DNA of 64,000 bases from Rhexocercosporidium sp. MPI-PUGE-AT-0058 (GCA_020746875.1 JAGTJL010000017.1:1550001-1614000); one strand, 5' to 3'; shown: positions 1 to 11,628, numbered from the stretch's first letter. Numbers and translations: made by a program. The notes: a model not told the origin generated them from the sequence alone.

Positions 1-1854
1 ATAATAATTAAATTTACCGTAATTATAATACTTGACTGGATTATCGCCCGTAAAGGTTTAAGGCCTTAGATATATAAAGCTCTAGCGCGGTAGCAAGGAA
101 GTAGATTATTGTTAAGGAGTAGAAGAGCGTTAGAACGGAGTAAAAGAAGATTAATAAGCGAAGATAGTTCTTTAAGTAGGCGTCTGAGCGGAAGAAGTAA
201 TCTGACTCGAACCGGACGGTTTCCGGGTTATATTTGGGGTGCGAGTTGAAATGAAATTTGAATTGAATATACGATTCCGGCGGTTCTTTGAGTTTAGCGA
301 GATAAAATAAGAAACTATTTTGTTATAATTATTCTCTTAAGTTAGCTTAATAATAAAAGTCTTGTCTTGTAGCCTAGAAGAGAGCTTTTGCTATATATAA
401 AAGAATTATTCCGACTTAGCGACGTTACTTTAAATAGTAGCGCTCTAGAATCTTACTTTAAACTTAATAAAAGTTTCCTTAGAATAAGAGTTTATATATA
501 AATCGTAGAAAGCAGACCGGAACTCGTCCGCTTCGTGGCCGGTTAGAAAGTAGGATTTTAAAAGTATAATTATCTCTTTAGCGGTTTTAAAGGAATAAGT
601 TTCCGAAAGGTATTAAAATTTTAAGTAAGATCGTGCCGTTCCGGTAATTAATCCCCAAATAAGAGTACGACAAGCTCTTTTCGTTAAGTAAAGATCAGCG
701 TTAACTTCTAAGCGGTCTTAAACCGAAGTACGTTATTATTTAAACGAGAAGTTTAAGCTATTATCTAATAAAGTAATCTTCTCTATTAATTGAATCTTAA
801 GAGGCCGAAACGAGCTTAAATAAGCTCCGGGAATAAGAAAGGCGTAACTCCTTAGCGAACTTTTATTAAATTCTACTGATCGGAGTGAAAGAAGAGTAAG
901 GGTTCGTAAGCGATTTTAAAGTAATTCGGAAGGCTCGGAAGGAGTAAGGTCTTCTTCAGGATCGTCGTCAGGTCGTACTGAATTAGGCCGAAGGATAATA
1001 AGGGCTACGAGTATAACCTTAATTCTAGTAAGGCTGGATTAGAGTTCTTTTTGCTTATTTGCTTAATCCTTAGTTCGATTATTAACGGCTTAAAAAAGTC
1101 TTTTTAAAACGTTAAAGTTATTATAATCCGTATCGTCCCGAGCTTTGCTTTTATTCTTTCGGGTAGCGACGCTAGTTTTAAGAGGCGAGGCAGCAAGTAT
1201 TTCTGAATCAGAAGGCGCTCCGGAGGAGGTCGTAGCAGCTAAAAGACCTGATTTAATAAGTTTTCTAATAATTAGTTAAGATATAATATATCTTAATAAA
1301 AACAAGTATTTGACTCGGGGCAGATTCGGGGGAGTTTCGTATTTAAATAATAAGGTTCCGGATATAATAAAAACACTTCCTTAAAATCTGTCTACAGCGG
1401 CCTCTATGCGAAGGGGGTTATTTGGAGCGTAATTAACGAAGACTGCTCTAAGCGTTATTAATTGCGAAGTGCTGAACTAAACCTTAGTTCTTAGTTGTTA
1501 AGAGATCTCTGGAATCTTAACTTTTTGAAATATTAATAACTGAATCTTTAATAAGGTATTATAAAGCCGTCTTCGGCGGAAGTAATCTTCTTGTTTAATA
1601 TAACGATACTAGCTAAGAGAGCGGTATAAGAGGTATATAGTAATACTTTAGCTGAGGCTATCGAGAGCTAATAGGTCTAATACGAAGGAAACAAGAAGAT
1701 GAAGAAGGAAAGAGGGAGTAGAGGGAGTATGAGTTCATATATATAGGCTTCTCCGAAACCCCTCCGGTACTGGTCCGACTCGGCATGACTTGATTACCTC
1801 TGAACCCCTGGATTCCCTGACTCGCTGAGAAGCTCCTAAGTGTACTTATCGTCA
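1..1854 (-). mobile_element. RIP-degraded LTR retrotransposon, 5' part
   Basis: Read on the minus strand, the element starts with TG at about 1855 and runs off the window at base 1. The first ~270 bases (about 1580-1854) look like an LTR: a TATATATA box near 1739, a pyrimidine-rich stretch, then AT-rich sequence. Internal sequence contains a gag-like frame. The whole block is AT-rich with no intact ORF. The five bases before the TG (TTATA) could be a target duplication, but the other end lies outside the window. The insertion point falls inside the transposase frame of the Fot1-type element at 1855-2782, so this is a nested insertion. LTR limits are approximate. Confidence 0.65.
361..840 (-). 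pseudogene. Retrotransposon gag remnant, RIP-mutated
   Basis: One minus-strand frame reads as a retroelement capsid-like protein over at least 160 codons, with phrases such as NADLYLTKRACRTLIWGLITG and LLKSYFLTGHEADEFRSAFY. Eight in-frame stops interrupt it and every one is TAA or TAG, none TGA. That is what C-to-T change at CAA/CAG (RIP at CpA) produces. The arrangement of a short helical domain, a Tyr/Phe-rich segment and an EADEFR motif resembles gag of fungal Ty3/gypsy elements. Superfamily assignment is inference because protease and reverse transcriptase lie outside the window. The copy cannot encode a protein. Confidence 0.6.
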
Positions 1855-2600
1855 TATAAGAGTTATAATAAATGGAAGTAACGTTTGCTTTTTATCTCCT
1901 CGTATAGTCTCTATTATAGTAATCTGCTTCCGATTACCTTGAGTAGCTGTATAGAGCTTAGTAATAGACTTAGGTACGATCACCTTTTCTAAAGTAAGAC
2001 AGCTAACTCGTACGCCTGATTCGTTTATATTTAGCACTTAATAATTATGACGTATTTCTAATCTCTTTATCTTTTTACGAAGGTCGAAAAACCACTCCTT
2101 AATAGCTTTTATATTATATGCTTTTATTCATTTAACTTTTATAAGCGTAGTATTAATTATATAGAGCTCGGGGTATTCTTTAATTTAACGTATAAACTAA
2201 GCTTTTGACGGTAGTAAACGAAGTAGCAGTTAAGCTTATATAATATTAATAAGTACTTATTTAAATAACTTATAAACGTATTATTAATAAATGCTTAATA
2301 GCTGCTTTAATTATAGAATATATCGCTCTTAAACCGATCTCCTACTGCTCTTTGCAAAAGCGTAGAATAGCCTCTTCTTAAGTCGCCGACAGAACTTTAT
2401 TATAATCACCCTTTTCTGGCGCGATATCTGGCTTTAGTATACCCCTTTGCTTCTTCCGCTTACGTTTCTTAAAGAGAGATTGACGAAAAGTATTTGGCTT
2501 TACGTCGAATATTCGTGCGACAGTCGTTAGAAGCTCTTTTAAGTAAATAAGTCCCTATTCTTTAGCCTCTACGAAAGCTGAATCGTATACTAATTTAGTA
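1855..2600 (-). pseudogene. Fot1/pogo transposase fragment (HTH + start of DDE)
   Basis: A single minus-strand frame reads in order: a psq-like HTH segment (SAFVEAKE, LLTTVARIFDVKPNTFRQS), a basic tract (KKRKRKKQR), an HTH_CENPB-like segment (EEAILRFCKEQ, IGLRAIYSIIKAAIKHLL), a linker (KEWFFDLRKKIKRLEIRHNY) and the beginning of the DDE nuclease (NINESGVRV, NRKQITIIETIRGD). In active relatives the first catalytic position is Asp in an NFDESG-type motif; here it is Asn, as a G-to-A RIP change would give. TAA/TAG stops occur at several positions. The frame ends at the retrotransposon insertion. The copy is dead. Confidence 0.7.
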
Positions 2601-2728
2601 GTATATTTACTAAAGTAGTTGACGCGAGTTATAGAAAATTTGGGTCAAATCGATGTCCTGGGTGCAGTTAATTATCATTAAAGGTAATATAAAAAAACGC
2701 GTTTTTACGTGTAAAAGTGAGGCTTAGC

Positions 2729-2782
2729 GCATTTGAGCTGTGACACCTTTGCTTAGCCGTGACATTTGCTTAGCCCGACTAT
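2729..2782. repeat. Terminal inverted repeat (5' end) of the Fot1-type element
   Basis: Read inward from 2782 on the minus strand, the end starts TAGTCGGGCTAAGC and contains two copies of a CTAAGCAAA(x)GTCAC-like unit followed by GTGTCACAGCTCA. A closely similar end is present at 63725-63773. A TA dinucleotide sits just outside (2783-2784), as expected for Tc1/mariner-class insertion. The outer limit is uncertain by a base or two. Confidence 0.55.
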
Positions 2783-3144
2783 TAGCGAGCCCCGAGCAAA
2801 ATAGGAGGGGAACCGGCTAGTATCCTATCAAAATGCGAAGATCCCAAAACACATTTTCCATTACATAACAGTTCCAAAACCATCGTCAATGAAGTCAAGA
2901 CTTCCAGGCTTAAAAAGAGCCTCAGACCTAAAGAAACATTCTCAAATGCCTGCTAGCCCAATCAAGAAGGTAGCTGCGATGGGAATACCTTTTGTGAAGT
3001 AGTCGAAGCTAGTCACTGTGACCACCATGCGAATCAGCTGCAAGAAGCCAGAAACGAGAGCTTGTGTGGATGGCCCCGGAAAATTTGGCTTTCCCCGTAC
3101 AGTAGTTTCCGGGAATCGGCAGTTGAAGAACTGCCGTTTGAGTG

Positions 3145-3558
3145 CTAGATATGAGTTCTTCGTTGATATTGTTGGGTTTGAAATGGTATCTGGAGACGAC
3201 GTGAATTTGCTTCAGCAGCCCTTGACCATGGTCGAAAGAAGAAGAGTCCACCAGTTCCTGAAGTCTGAGCCATAATTACGCGTCCATTCCTCAACGCTGC
3301 AGATATCAAACCAGTGGTTTTTATTGCCGTCCGATGCAGCCCACACAAGGTTTCCGGGGAAAGCTTATGTCGATCAAGCTTAACAACGGCTTCATTGAGT
3401 ATGCCTAATGCCTCATTAGCACATCCTATCTTCCCCACGTATTCCCAAATCGAGCATAGCCAACACGCACAAGGTCCTTTTGGAGTCTTCAACCTCGGCA
3501 TATCAGACGGAGGGAGCCGCTGCTCAGATCTTGAGGTTGAGGTCGAACTAACAGGCAT
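3145..3558 (-). CDS. Doubtful 137-residue ORF, unrecognised
   Basis: An ATG-initiated frame encodes 137 residues with a helical middle part (EALGILNEAVVKLDRH, LCGLHRTAIKTTGLISAALRNG). The base composition is normal, not RIP-like. No family is recognised. A second frame (3009-3251) overlaps its 3' end and could be joined by an intron, but I could not place convincing splice sites. It may be the tail of a regulator-type protein, a decayed gene or chance. Confidence 0.25.
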   Translation of the reverse strand: MPVSSTSTSRSEQRLPPSDMPRLKTPKGPCACWLCSIWEYVGKIGCANEALGILNEAVVKLDRHKLSPETLCGLHRTAIKTTGLISAALRNGRVIMAQTSGTGGLFFFRPWSRAAEANSRRLQIPFQTQQYQRRTHI

Positions 3559-3997
3559 AATTCTTCGAGCATAGCGAAACCCAAATTCATGGATCGTCGT
3601 AAACAGGAAAATCTGTCGAGATTAGTAGTACCAGACGAGGTCCTAAGAGCTTTTCTCTTTACAGCTATCCATCACCATTGAACTCTGCTCGAAACGGCGT
3701 ATCCACGTGTCTTCGCCTGCTCTTCTGCTTCGGTAGATCAGCAGCCATCTCCACATTCTCCTGTCTATCAGTAGATCATGGACCCTTAATCTGTAGATCT
3801 CCTCATCGGAATCACAGAAAGAGTAAATCGAGCAAGTTCTCCGCATCGGGCTACAAACTGGCGCCGCGGGTGACTTCCCAATTGGGTTTATACGCTTCGG
3901 AATGAGGTTGGAAAGAGGTGTATAGTATTGCAGATGTAGATGTAACTTGCATACGAAGGGATGGAGAAGTTGACATAAGTTACTGCAAGACGAGAAG

Positions 3998-4005
3998 TAT
4001 ATAAT
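3998..4005 (+). promoter_or_regulatory. TATA-like box upstream of the secreted-protein gene
   Basis: TATATAAT lies about 90 bases before the ATG at 4093 and is followed by an A/C-rich leader typical of highly expressed fungal genes. Confidence 0.4.
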
Positions 4006-4092
4006 CCCCAACAACCTCACGCAATGTTACCTCTTAAATCTTCGTCACACACCAAACATCCCTCACACCACAGCACAATAGAAACCTTCAAA

Positions 4093-4785
4093 ATGAAGAC
4101 GTCAACCATCGCCTCCATCCTCGCCTTCAGTAGCACCGCTTTCGCAGCTTGCTCCCGCCAAGGCAGCGTCGAACTGACCTTCTTCGGCTTCCCAGATAAC
4201 GACCCTCCATCCGCAAACACAGCCTACAACTGCGGCGGCCGCAACTACGTCGCCGGCGGCTCAGGAACCTACGACGATCCTCTCACCATGGCCTCTGCCC
4301 AGGGAGAATTCTCCCAGTGCGAGATCGCGTACGTGCCATATTTGAAAAAATACGTTAGATGTATGTCCTCAGCGCTCCTTTCCTTTCCTGTCCTGTTCTT
4401 CAACGCAGAACAAAATTACTCATGAATAATAATACGACAGACGAGGATTACTGCCAGCAATGCACGGATGACTTCAACAACGGTGGAAGGCGCCACATCG
4501 ACATCTGGACCGGCTCAAGCACCGTCACCGGCGGCAACGAGCAGGTCGACTGCGAGAACAAGCTCACTCCCAACGGAGACGTCGTGATTGTCCGCAGCCC
4601 AGCGGGCAACTACGAGGTTGACTCCGCGCCGCTTTACCACAAGGTATGTCTATTGTATCATTTTCTTGTCTCCTTAGTGCTTGAGGAAGAAGTAAATGGA
4701 GCTGATAGTTTGATAGGGAACCAAGAACCCTTGCCGTACAAACCACGTTTACCCGGATGCCAAGGCCCATGACTCTTGCCCTTAA
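4093..4785 (+). CDS. Small secreted cysteine-containing protein
   Basis: Three exons (4093-4360, 4441-4643, 4717-4785) join in frame to give 179 residues. The introns (80 and 73 bases) have GTATGT donors. Residues 1-18 form a typical signal peptide (MKTSTIASILAFSSTAFA). The mature part starts with ACSRQGS and has about eight Cys, among them CGGRN, CEIAY and CQQC, the last right after the first junction. It ends NHVYPDAKAHDSCP. No catalytic motif is visible. The family is familiar to me as a conserved, uncharacterised secreted protein of Pezizomycotina; paired Cys suggest disulfides and an extracellular role, possibly an effector or wall protein, but no function is known. The short exon 3 is supported by the clean frame and last Cys. 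Confidence 0.8.
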
Positions 4786-5143
4786 GCAGTTGGGAGTTGG
4801 AAGCAAAGCAAGGGTGAGGGTGAGAAGTTGAAGGAGAAACATGTGAGGAGATTGTATATTGCTTGTTGGAAAGATATCGAAATGGCCACCATTTGATGAT
4901 TCATCATCCGAAGCTGCTCGGCGGGCTCTTTTTGTATCTGATCTCCAAAACCATGTACTAAATCCAGACTGACAAAGGATGGACTCGACTTTGGCTGCCC
5001 ACTTTCTGCGCGACATGACACAATTGATGTCACTAGCCAGTGTAACAAATGAATGGTATTTGAATCGCTATGAGTGTACCTTAAAACCAAATCACCCACC
5101 ATCACCCAAAACACCACAGTATATACACTATAAGAACAGTACA
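4786..5143. other. Convergent 3' region
   Basis: 358 bases between two convergently transcribed genes. It should hold both 3' UTRs. No other feature seen. Confidence 0.5.
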
Positions 5144-8100
5144 CTATGCATCTGTACCTGACACCGGACTCTCAACCTTTTTCGGTTTGCTCTTGCTACC
5201 AGCAGCTTTCCTCTTATCTACCGTAGCTTTGAGAACCTTCAGCCTCTCCTCCGTGACTCGAATGGCGTTATCTATTTCCCGATCTTCCATCTTCTCGTCC
5301 TTGAGCTTATCCTGCATCGTTCGTGCCTCGATAGGCATGTTGATAGGATCCCTGAGACGATCCATACCGACTCGATCCTCTAACCATTCCCATAGCTCGC
5401 TCTCTTCTCTACGCCAGATCTCTTCGTACGCGGCTATCCGATCAGGTGTAGCGAAATATGGCATTGGTTGATTGCCGTTCGAGCCGCCTCCTCTAAATCC
5501 AAATCCAAACCAACTGGCAACAAGTAAACCGACAAAGAGTCCATACAGGATGTTGCCTGTGAGCAATGGCTGGAGAATACTGGCCACTGGACCCAAGATG
5601 CCATGCAAGGGTTCCAACATACCCCAGTCTTCGGCGGTCGGTTTTGAGTCCGAAGCACCGTCCGTGGTTTTTGAAACGCTCTTTGACTCTCGTCCCTTAC
5701 GGCCCTTCTTGCCCTTCTTCCCTGATGCGGGAACAAGTGTCCCACGGCGTGATGATACGGCAGTTTTCAAGGCTGCTATGATATCCTTGGCATATTGGAC
5801 TTGGCCGTCATTTGCACCTTTTTCAATAGGGCCTGTCAAGTTAGCGTTAGCCCAATACACAGGGAAAGGACATACCTTTCAGCCAACTCTTGCCAGTCCA
5901 CTCGATTGCGCAGTTCATCTGAATTCTCGTAGCATTGCCTTCTGCCCATGACAGACAGTATTTTGTCTTGGTGCTGAAGACATTGCCGCTGGGAACGTCG
6001 GGGGTCTGAGTCGAAATCGATACAGACACAGCCTTCTCCAAGTCGAATGAGTCCAGAGTCTCGGTGCAGACACATTTCGTTTGCCTCGGACCAATTGCAC
6101 CATTTAAAGGCTTGATGTACGAATAGTATCGGACTTTGTTATCCAGTGCGAGGGGTTTCTTTGAAGAGTCTTCGACCGTTAGTTCCAAACACTTTTGCTC
6201 CACTGTTAGCCAATTTCGCATCCACGCAACTGACGCTGGTCCAAACATAAGAGTGTAAATTTTCCCCAGCGGAGCCTGAATGATTTCATCCCCAATGACT
6301 TTGGAATAATGAGTTTCTTGGTCGGTACATTCGGTCGCTGCATGAGTTGCTGGACCAGGGAAGTCAGTTCCTGGACTGGCTGGGCCTTCATCTTTACTCT
6401 TCTCCACCGGAGCTCCATTCGTCACCACCGCGGCGGATGGTTTCCGACTGACAACTCTCTCCCCGGCGTCACTCCCTGCAACACTCCCTTCAGCCTGGGT
6501 AAAACTCATTCCGTCTTCATCGTCCTCATCCTCATCATAGATATCATCCCCATCTTCGCCGTCTTCACTATCAGACTCTGAACCGCTTTGGCTCCCAGGT
6601 GGAGGATTTCCGTCGTCCTTCTCGGTCTTGTCGCCGCCACCGGTCTCCTCTATTCTGACTCCGTTTAGGGAACTTCGAAGGCTTGGATGACCCAACTTCC
6701 ATATCCCAACGATCAAATCATAAGTCGAATCTCGACTGGTGAAGCTGGCAAAAATATTCTTCGCATGCAAAGTTGATATCATCAATCCGTTCTTGAACAG
6801 GAGGGCTGTGCTTCGCTTCTCGACCGAAACAATCTCATCAAAACTCATCACAAGAGTAGTGACCCATCCAAAGATGTTACTACTGAAGCAGAGGTGACCT
6901 TCCGAAACATACAAACGGCCGTGAGCAAGTATCTCACGTTGCAACGCACAACTGTAGTCTTCAATCAGGTAGTCGTCATCGGGCACACTTCGGAATAGCT
7001 GATGGAAGTCCCTATTTCGCTTCTTACTTGCTACAGCGAAGCCTGTAATTTTCTGTGCGCCCGCGTTCGGATTACCAAGAGAGCTGTTCGCTGCAGCAAT
7101 AGCTGCTCCAATGGTGGTCCCAGTTGCGGCCGAGCTTCCTCTTTTTCGACGATTTCCAATGGCGCTACGGATGCTACCACTGCGCTGGATACCTGTCTTT
7201 CCTTCGAAAACGCTACCATTTGGCGGGGTCTGATCTCCTCCAATTCCAGGCTCGTACATAGAACGAGGGCGGATGAGAGGCTGAAGATCATCTATAGCTG
7301 TCATAGATGCAGTATCTGCAGGCTCCCCATTGGCAACCGGAGCCAAAGCAGGACGGTCCTCATTTTGAGACTCGGATCTTCCGCGTGCTTCTTCCGGAAA
7401 CCTGAGTCCAAGTGGTGTATTAGAGCCGCTGCTATTTTCGGAGATGCCAAGTGCGCTCAAACTGAGATCCCCCATGCCCAGTGTCTTCACAGCGAGTTCC
7501 TTTTCTTCTGTAGGGGCCTCCAAATCCGATTTCTCAGCAAATGTCTCGACCTCAGGGCTTTCCACTTCCTTGATATCTTGTGTTCCGCTCTTGCTTCGAT
7601 TTCCAGGGGCGACTGAAGTGTTCCCAATGCTATTGGTTAAAGTATTTGCAGCGTTTTGGGCTGCAGAGAAGACAGATGAGAAGAAACCAGTTCCGGGGGT
7701 ATTCGGACCACTCTCGAGTGTTGGTGTCAAAGGGGCAGATGTGATATTCGACAACTTGCTGGGTCCCAATGTAGCTGATCCTGATCGAATTCGGCGATGT
7801 GATATCATGTTCCCTGTGGGCGATACAATGACGTTGGCATTGGTAGTAATCGGATCTGAAGTCCCACGTTCCCGAGCAGAACCAAACCGAGGAGAGCTGG
7901 GATCTGTAGGGGTCGGGGAGTGTTGACAATTATGGGAGCTGGATTCTCGCCAGGTGGGGGTGTACTAGGGGAGCATTCGTGTCTATCGTCTGGATCTTTG
8001 CGGTTCGAGGGCGCTCTGGGGAGCTTGTGGAAGAGACAGGTTGCGATGCAGCTTGTCTTTCCGGAAATATCGACCCGATTCTTGACGCAACACTCCCCCG

Positions 8101-9354
8101 TCTGCTGTCAGCCGCAGACTTCTCCTTCGATGTGCCCACTCCACCCACCCCTCCAGGCTTTCGCTCTGGACTTGTATTTGGACTGGAACCGCGCTTCGGC
8201 GTGAAAGCTTGCTTTAACCTGCCTACTGGAGAAGGGGATCGTTTCTCAGATCCGTTTGTCGGAGCACGAAGCGTGCTCTCAAGCAGACTCGGAGTAGAGG
8301 CAGAGGCAGCCAGGGCTTCGATATGGGGAAATGTTGCAGCTCGAGGTGTCGGCCCGTCCAGCTGGGATTCCGACAATGCTGATTCGGGTAGTGTAACGGA
8401 CTGAACTAGCGGCGAGGAGGTCGTTAGATATCCAACATGCGAAGGATGTGTAGAGAGAGTAGGCTTCGTTTCGGGGGGCCTGGAGAAGACACCTGGGTTA
8501 GAATGTTGCTGGGTAAAGTACGGTACGGCACACGTAATGATAGGGTCGGGGAGATAGCCTCCGCGAATAGTGCAAACGAAACCTTCAGCGCATGAATGGT
8601 GAGAAGGTTATTGGAGCGAGGGTTATGAGCTGTAGCAGGTATGGACTTCGTATAGAGAAGAGAAGTGCGATGGATGGATGTGAAGATGCGAGATGTTCGT
8701 TTGTGGTGGTGAGGATAAATCCTGCAGTGAACTGTTCCGCGTCTCGCATCATCGCATGGCTCGCCTCGTTGCTCTGGCTAATCGGTCCTCGTCTGGGCTA
8801 GGATTGGGAGCTCCCCACATGGAGCTGCAGCTATCGCAGACTTGCATTTCCACACCCGAACAGATATACGCCAATACGGCGTACGGAGAGGATAATGATA
8901 GTGACATGAAAATGGAGGGCATTACTTACGACTCGGACTCGGAATCATACGTTATCAAGCTGCTACCATCTCCACCGGCTTCGTCGTCAGCATAAGGCGA
9001 AATATCCGCATTATCGTCCAAAGTCCCTCGATCGGCCACTGTCCTCCCTCGAGCTATCTCCTCGCTGGCTTGTTGTTCCTCCTCTTTCTTCTTCCGCCGA
9101 CGTTTACTGGTTCCCAGGCCTTTTGCGAGCTTCTTGATGCCAGATGTATCGCTATCTTCCTCCATCACCTCGTGTCCTTTGAGCTTGTCAATTGTGTCCT
9201 CCAAGGATGACCGAACACCTCGACTTTCGCTGTTGCTGCTCTTGATCGAATTGCCTGCGGAATCTCTCTCTTTCTTGTCTCGACGCGTCTTGGAGAACAG
9301 CTGGGCCAGTCCATTCCGCTGAGGGGACTCTGATCTCTCTAGCTTGAATGACAT
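5144..9354 (-). CDS. GRAM-VASt domain ER membrane protein (Lam/Ltc1-type sterol transfer)
   Basis: Modelled exons are 9354-8930, 8479-5876 and 5832-5144. The N-terminus is a long, basic, Ser/Pro-rich disordered region. A GRAM domain follows (DFHQLFRSVPDDDYLIEDYSC, YVSEGHLCFSSNIFGWVTTL), then an acidic linker and a VASt domain (GDEIIQAPLGKIYTLMFG ... ALDNKVRYYSYIKPLNG). After the 43-base intron come a basic stretch, one TM segment (GNILYGLFVGLLVASWFGFGF) and a coiled coil. This order is that of yeast Lam/Ltc proteins and metazoan GRAMD1, which move sterol at ER-plasma membrane contacts. Two oddities: the 450-base first intron is long for this genome, and near 7915-7971 the reading frame breaks twice at C4 runs (see findings). 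Family call is firm; 5' structure is less so. Confidence 0.85.
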
Positions 9355-10010
9355 CTCGCAGGTGGCTATCGAATGCTCCGGGGATTCGAGAAAGAGTCGA
9401 TCATGGAAGCATTACATGTAGAGCGAATGCTGGCCAATGTATCGCAGAGTGCTGTAGTCTTCCTCTTGCTCGTTGCTTGATGTTCCTTCTTTGATAACCC
9501 CCCCTCGATGCGCAGCCAGACCAGCTGGAGTGGGATAAACAAGCCGTAAGCCTTGCCTTATACGTACTGTGATGTCGCAGTGACTCTCGAGGGATTCGAA
9601 GAAGAAGCGGAGCTGTGGTCGCTGTGCCCAACAGTTAAAGAAGATGTGAAGATGTTGATGCTCTGGAGAGGAGAACCTGGGATTCCACAATCCTATCTGT
9701 ACCTACCTTGCTTGCACCTGCCTTACCTCGACTTGCTGCTTTCCTTCCCAATCCAGCGTCTTGGGACGCAAGCAACATCTGGCTACTGTGATTGGTTAGT
9801 CGTCGTTGTGACCGCCCCACACGGGCCGCTTGTGCCTAAGCCTAAACCTTCTCCAGACTCAGCCTTGTGATTCAACATCCTAGCCCAACTTGATGTGCAT
9901 CTACACTTTCCCTTCTCTTGAATTTCAATACTGTTAAGACCAGAGTAAACCACCAACTACAGACATGATAAACAACATCAGTCCTATCAATCAACAGATC
10001 TAGCAGCAGA
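9355..10010. other. Divergent promoter region
   Basis: 656 bases between the start of the minus-strand GRAM-VASt gene and the plus-strand MIT/coiled-coil gene. It must serve both promoters. CT-rich stretches occur at about 9700-9760 and 9900-9925. No other gene seen. Confidence 0.45.
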
Positions 10011-11628
10011 ATGGAGTCCTCACCTCTGATTCTGGTGGGTTGGTCCCCCTGGACCTCTTCTCTACTAATAAACTGTGTAGGCCCACGACCATGCGCGGGC
10101 AGCCTCCGTGGCAACCCAAAGCTCCGATACGACTGTTGCTATCAACGAACATGCGTTGGCAGCTGGAGAGTTTGCGAGGGCCGCATCTGGAACTGGCAGC
10201 GCTGAAGCGTTGAGGACACTGAGGCTCTTGGAGCAACATCACCAGCGACTATCAGAACTCCTTCGGTATCCCTCCGAAAACCCGCCGACGACCGCTGCTA
10301 CAGAGGCAGAAGTTCAGGCAGTATCAGAAAAGCCCCTTTCAACATCTGCGGCCGTTGCAGAGTTGCGTGCCTCCAAGTCGGACCTTGGCCCTAGATCATC
10401 TTCCCCTCTACGAAGTCCACCGAGTCTGCAACACCCCCGCCGCCTCCCTCCCAGGGACTTAAGCTCTTCGATCGCGAGTAATCTTGCTTCCGCAAGAGGT
10501 ATACGCGCAAATTACACACGCCAGCCACTGTCGCCAAGTGTATCTACACAGCAAGCTGCTGGTGGACTTGAAGCTCTTCCCCGAAGAGATGGCAAACGAT
10601 CAAAAGTTCCTGCTAGCATTCCCGAACATTCACAGCCAAGTTGGGTCCCGCCTGCTGTGGTCGGTCCCAAAAAGGCAGAACAGGCACCTACGGCTGTGGC
10701 AGAGGCGTCTACGGCAAATGATGAAGGGTTCTCCAGGTTTTTCAACACATTCGAGAGTATCCTATCCAAGCTCTCTGCTCCACTAGCATTCGCAGGTCTT
10801 CCCTTGATATCTGAAGAGGGACATGCAACAGCTCCTCCTGAAGTTGTGAAGGGTGTCAAGCAACGTCCAAAGAGTAAAGAGGGAACTGGTTCGGATCCTG
10901 ATCTTACCAAGTTTATTTCACGTGCAGCACTTCGAGCTTCGGCTCGTGAAGGACAGTCAGGGAATGACTCTTTCTACGTAGTCCCCACCGGTGGCGGCAC
11001 AATCCCGTATGCCGCTATCGTATCTTATGAGCAGAAGGAAAAGCGAAGAATGGCTGCATCCATGCATAGTGAAAACGCAGACCTCTTTGCCGATCCCAAC
11101 GAAGAAGACGATTTTGTTGACGCAAGAGAAACGCCGATGCCAGTCTCTCCAAGTACATCCAAGCGAGGCTCTGGCCGTAAACTCAGCACAAAGGAGGCCG
11201 AGAACAAAGTCGAGGAACTGGACATGGAAAACAAGAGTCTGAAGGACTGCATCGACAAGCTCAGCAAGCGCCTACATGCATTCGAAATGTCAGCCCAGCA
11301 GAACAGTTTGGCGCTTCAAGAAAGTATACGGTTAACTCGCAATATAAGCCCCGCTCGAGAACCTCGCAGTCTTGGTGGGGATGAAGGGCTGAAGCGGAGA
11401 GTGCTGGAGCTCGAGCAGCACGTGAATCTAGGTGGCAAGGAAATCGAGAGACTTGGAAAGGAGAATGACAAACTAAAGAGCGTGGTTGCTCGCTACCGTG
11501 ACCGGTGGGAGAAGCTGAAGGAGGGTGCGAAGACGAGGCGAGACGGCGGAGCGGGGAAAGAGTCCCCGAAGGAAGGCCAAGGGAGAAAAGAGAGTGACCC
11601 CGGGATGGGGCGGTTCATGGCTGGTTGA
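10011..11628 (+). CDS. MIT-like/coiled-coil protein, possible Atg38/NRBF2-type
   Basis: Exon 1 (10011-10034) encodes only MESSPLIL; a 46-base intron (GTGGGT...GTGTAG) precedes exon 2 (10081-11628), giving 523 residues. Residues ~5-65 are Ala-rich and helical (AHDHARAASVATQSSDTT, INEHALAAGEFARAA, ALRTLRLLEQHHQRLSELL), resembling a MIT three-helix domain. A long Ser/Pro-rich linker follows, then a coiled coil at about 375-500 (KEAENKVEELDMENKSL; LKRRVLELEQHVNLGGKE). MIT plus coiled coil is the plan of Atg38/NRBF2, a subunit of the autophagy PI3-kinase complex, but yeast Atg38 is much shorter, so this name is inference. The tiny first exon completes the helix, which is why I chose this start over the ATG at 10108. 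Confidence 0.65.

Larger units (their letters stand above)
1855..2782 (-). mobile_element. Fot1/pogo-type DNA transposon remnant
   Basis: A minus-strand transposase frame starts near 2600 and continues to 1855, where the LTR element interrupts it. Upstream of the frame (2729-2782) lies a terminal repeat with an internal duplication of TTGCTTAGCC/GTGACA. The order HTH, HTH, DDE is that of the Fot1/pogo branch of Tc1/mariner elements. Stops in the frame are TAA/TAG, again consistent with RIP. The distal half of the transposase and the other terminal repeat must lie beyond the window start, on the far side of the retrotransposon. Confidence 0.7.
2783..4092. other. Intergenic, one doubtful ORF
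   Basis: GC content rises sharply at about 2800, where RIP-affected DNA ends. Apart from the doubtful minus-strand ORF at 3145-3558 and the TATA-like box at 3998-4005, I see no convincing gene, RNA or repeat here. Confidence 0.4.
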
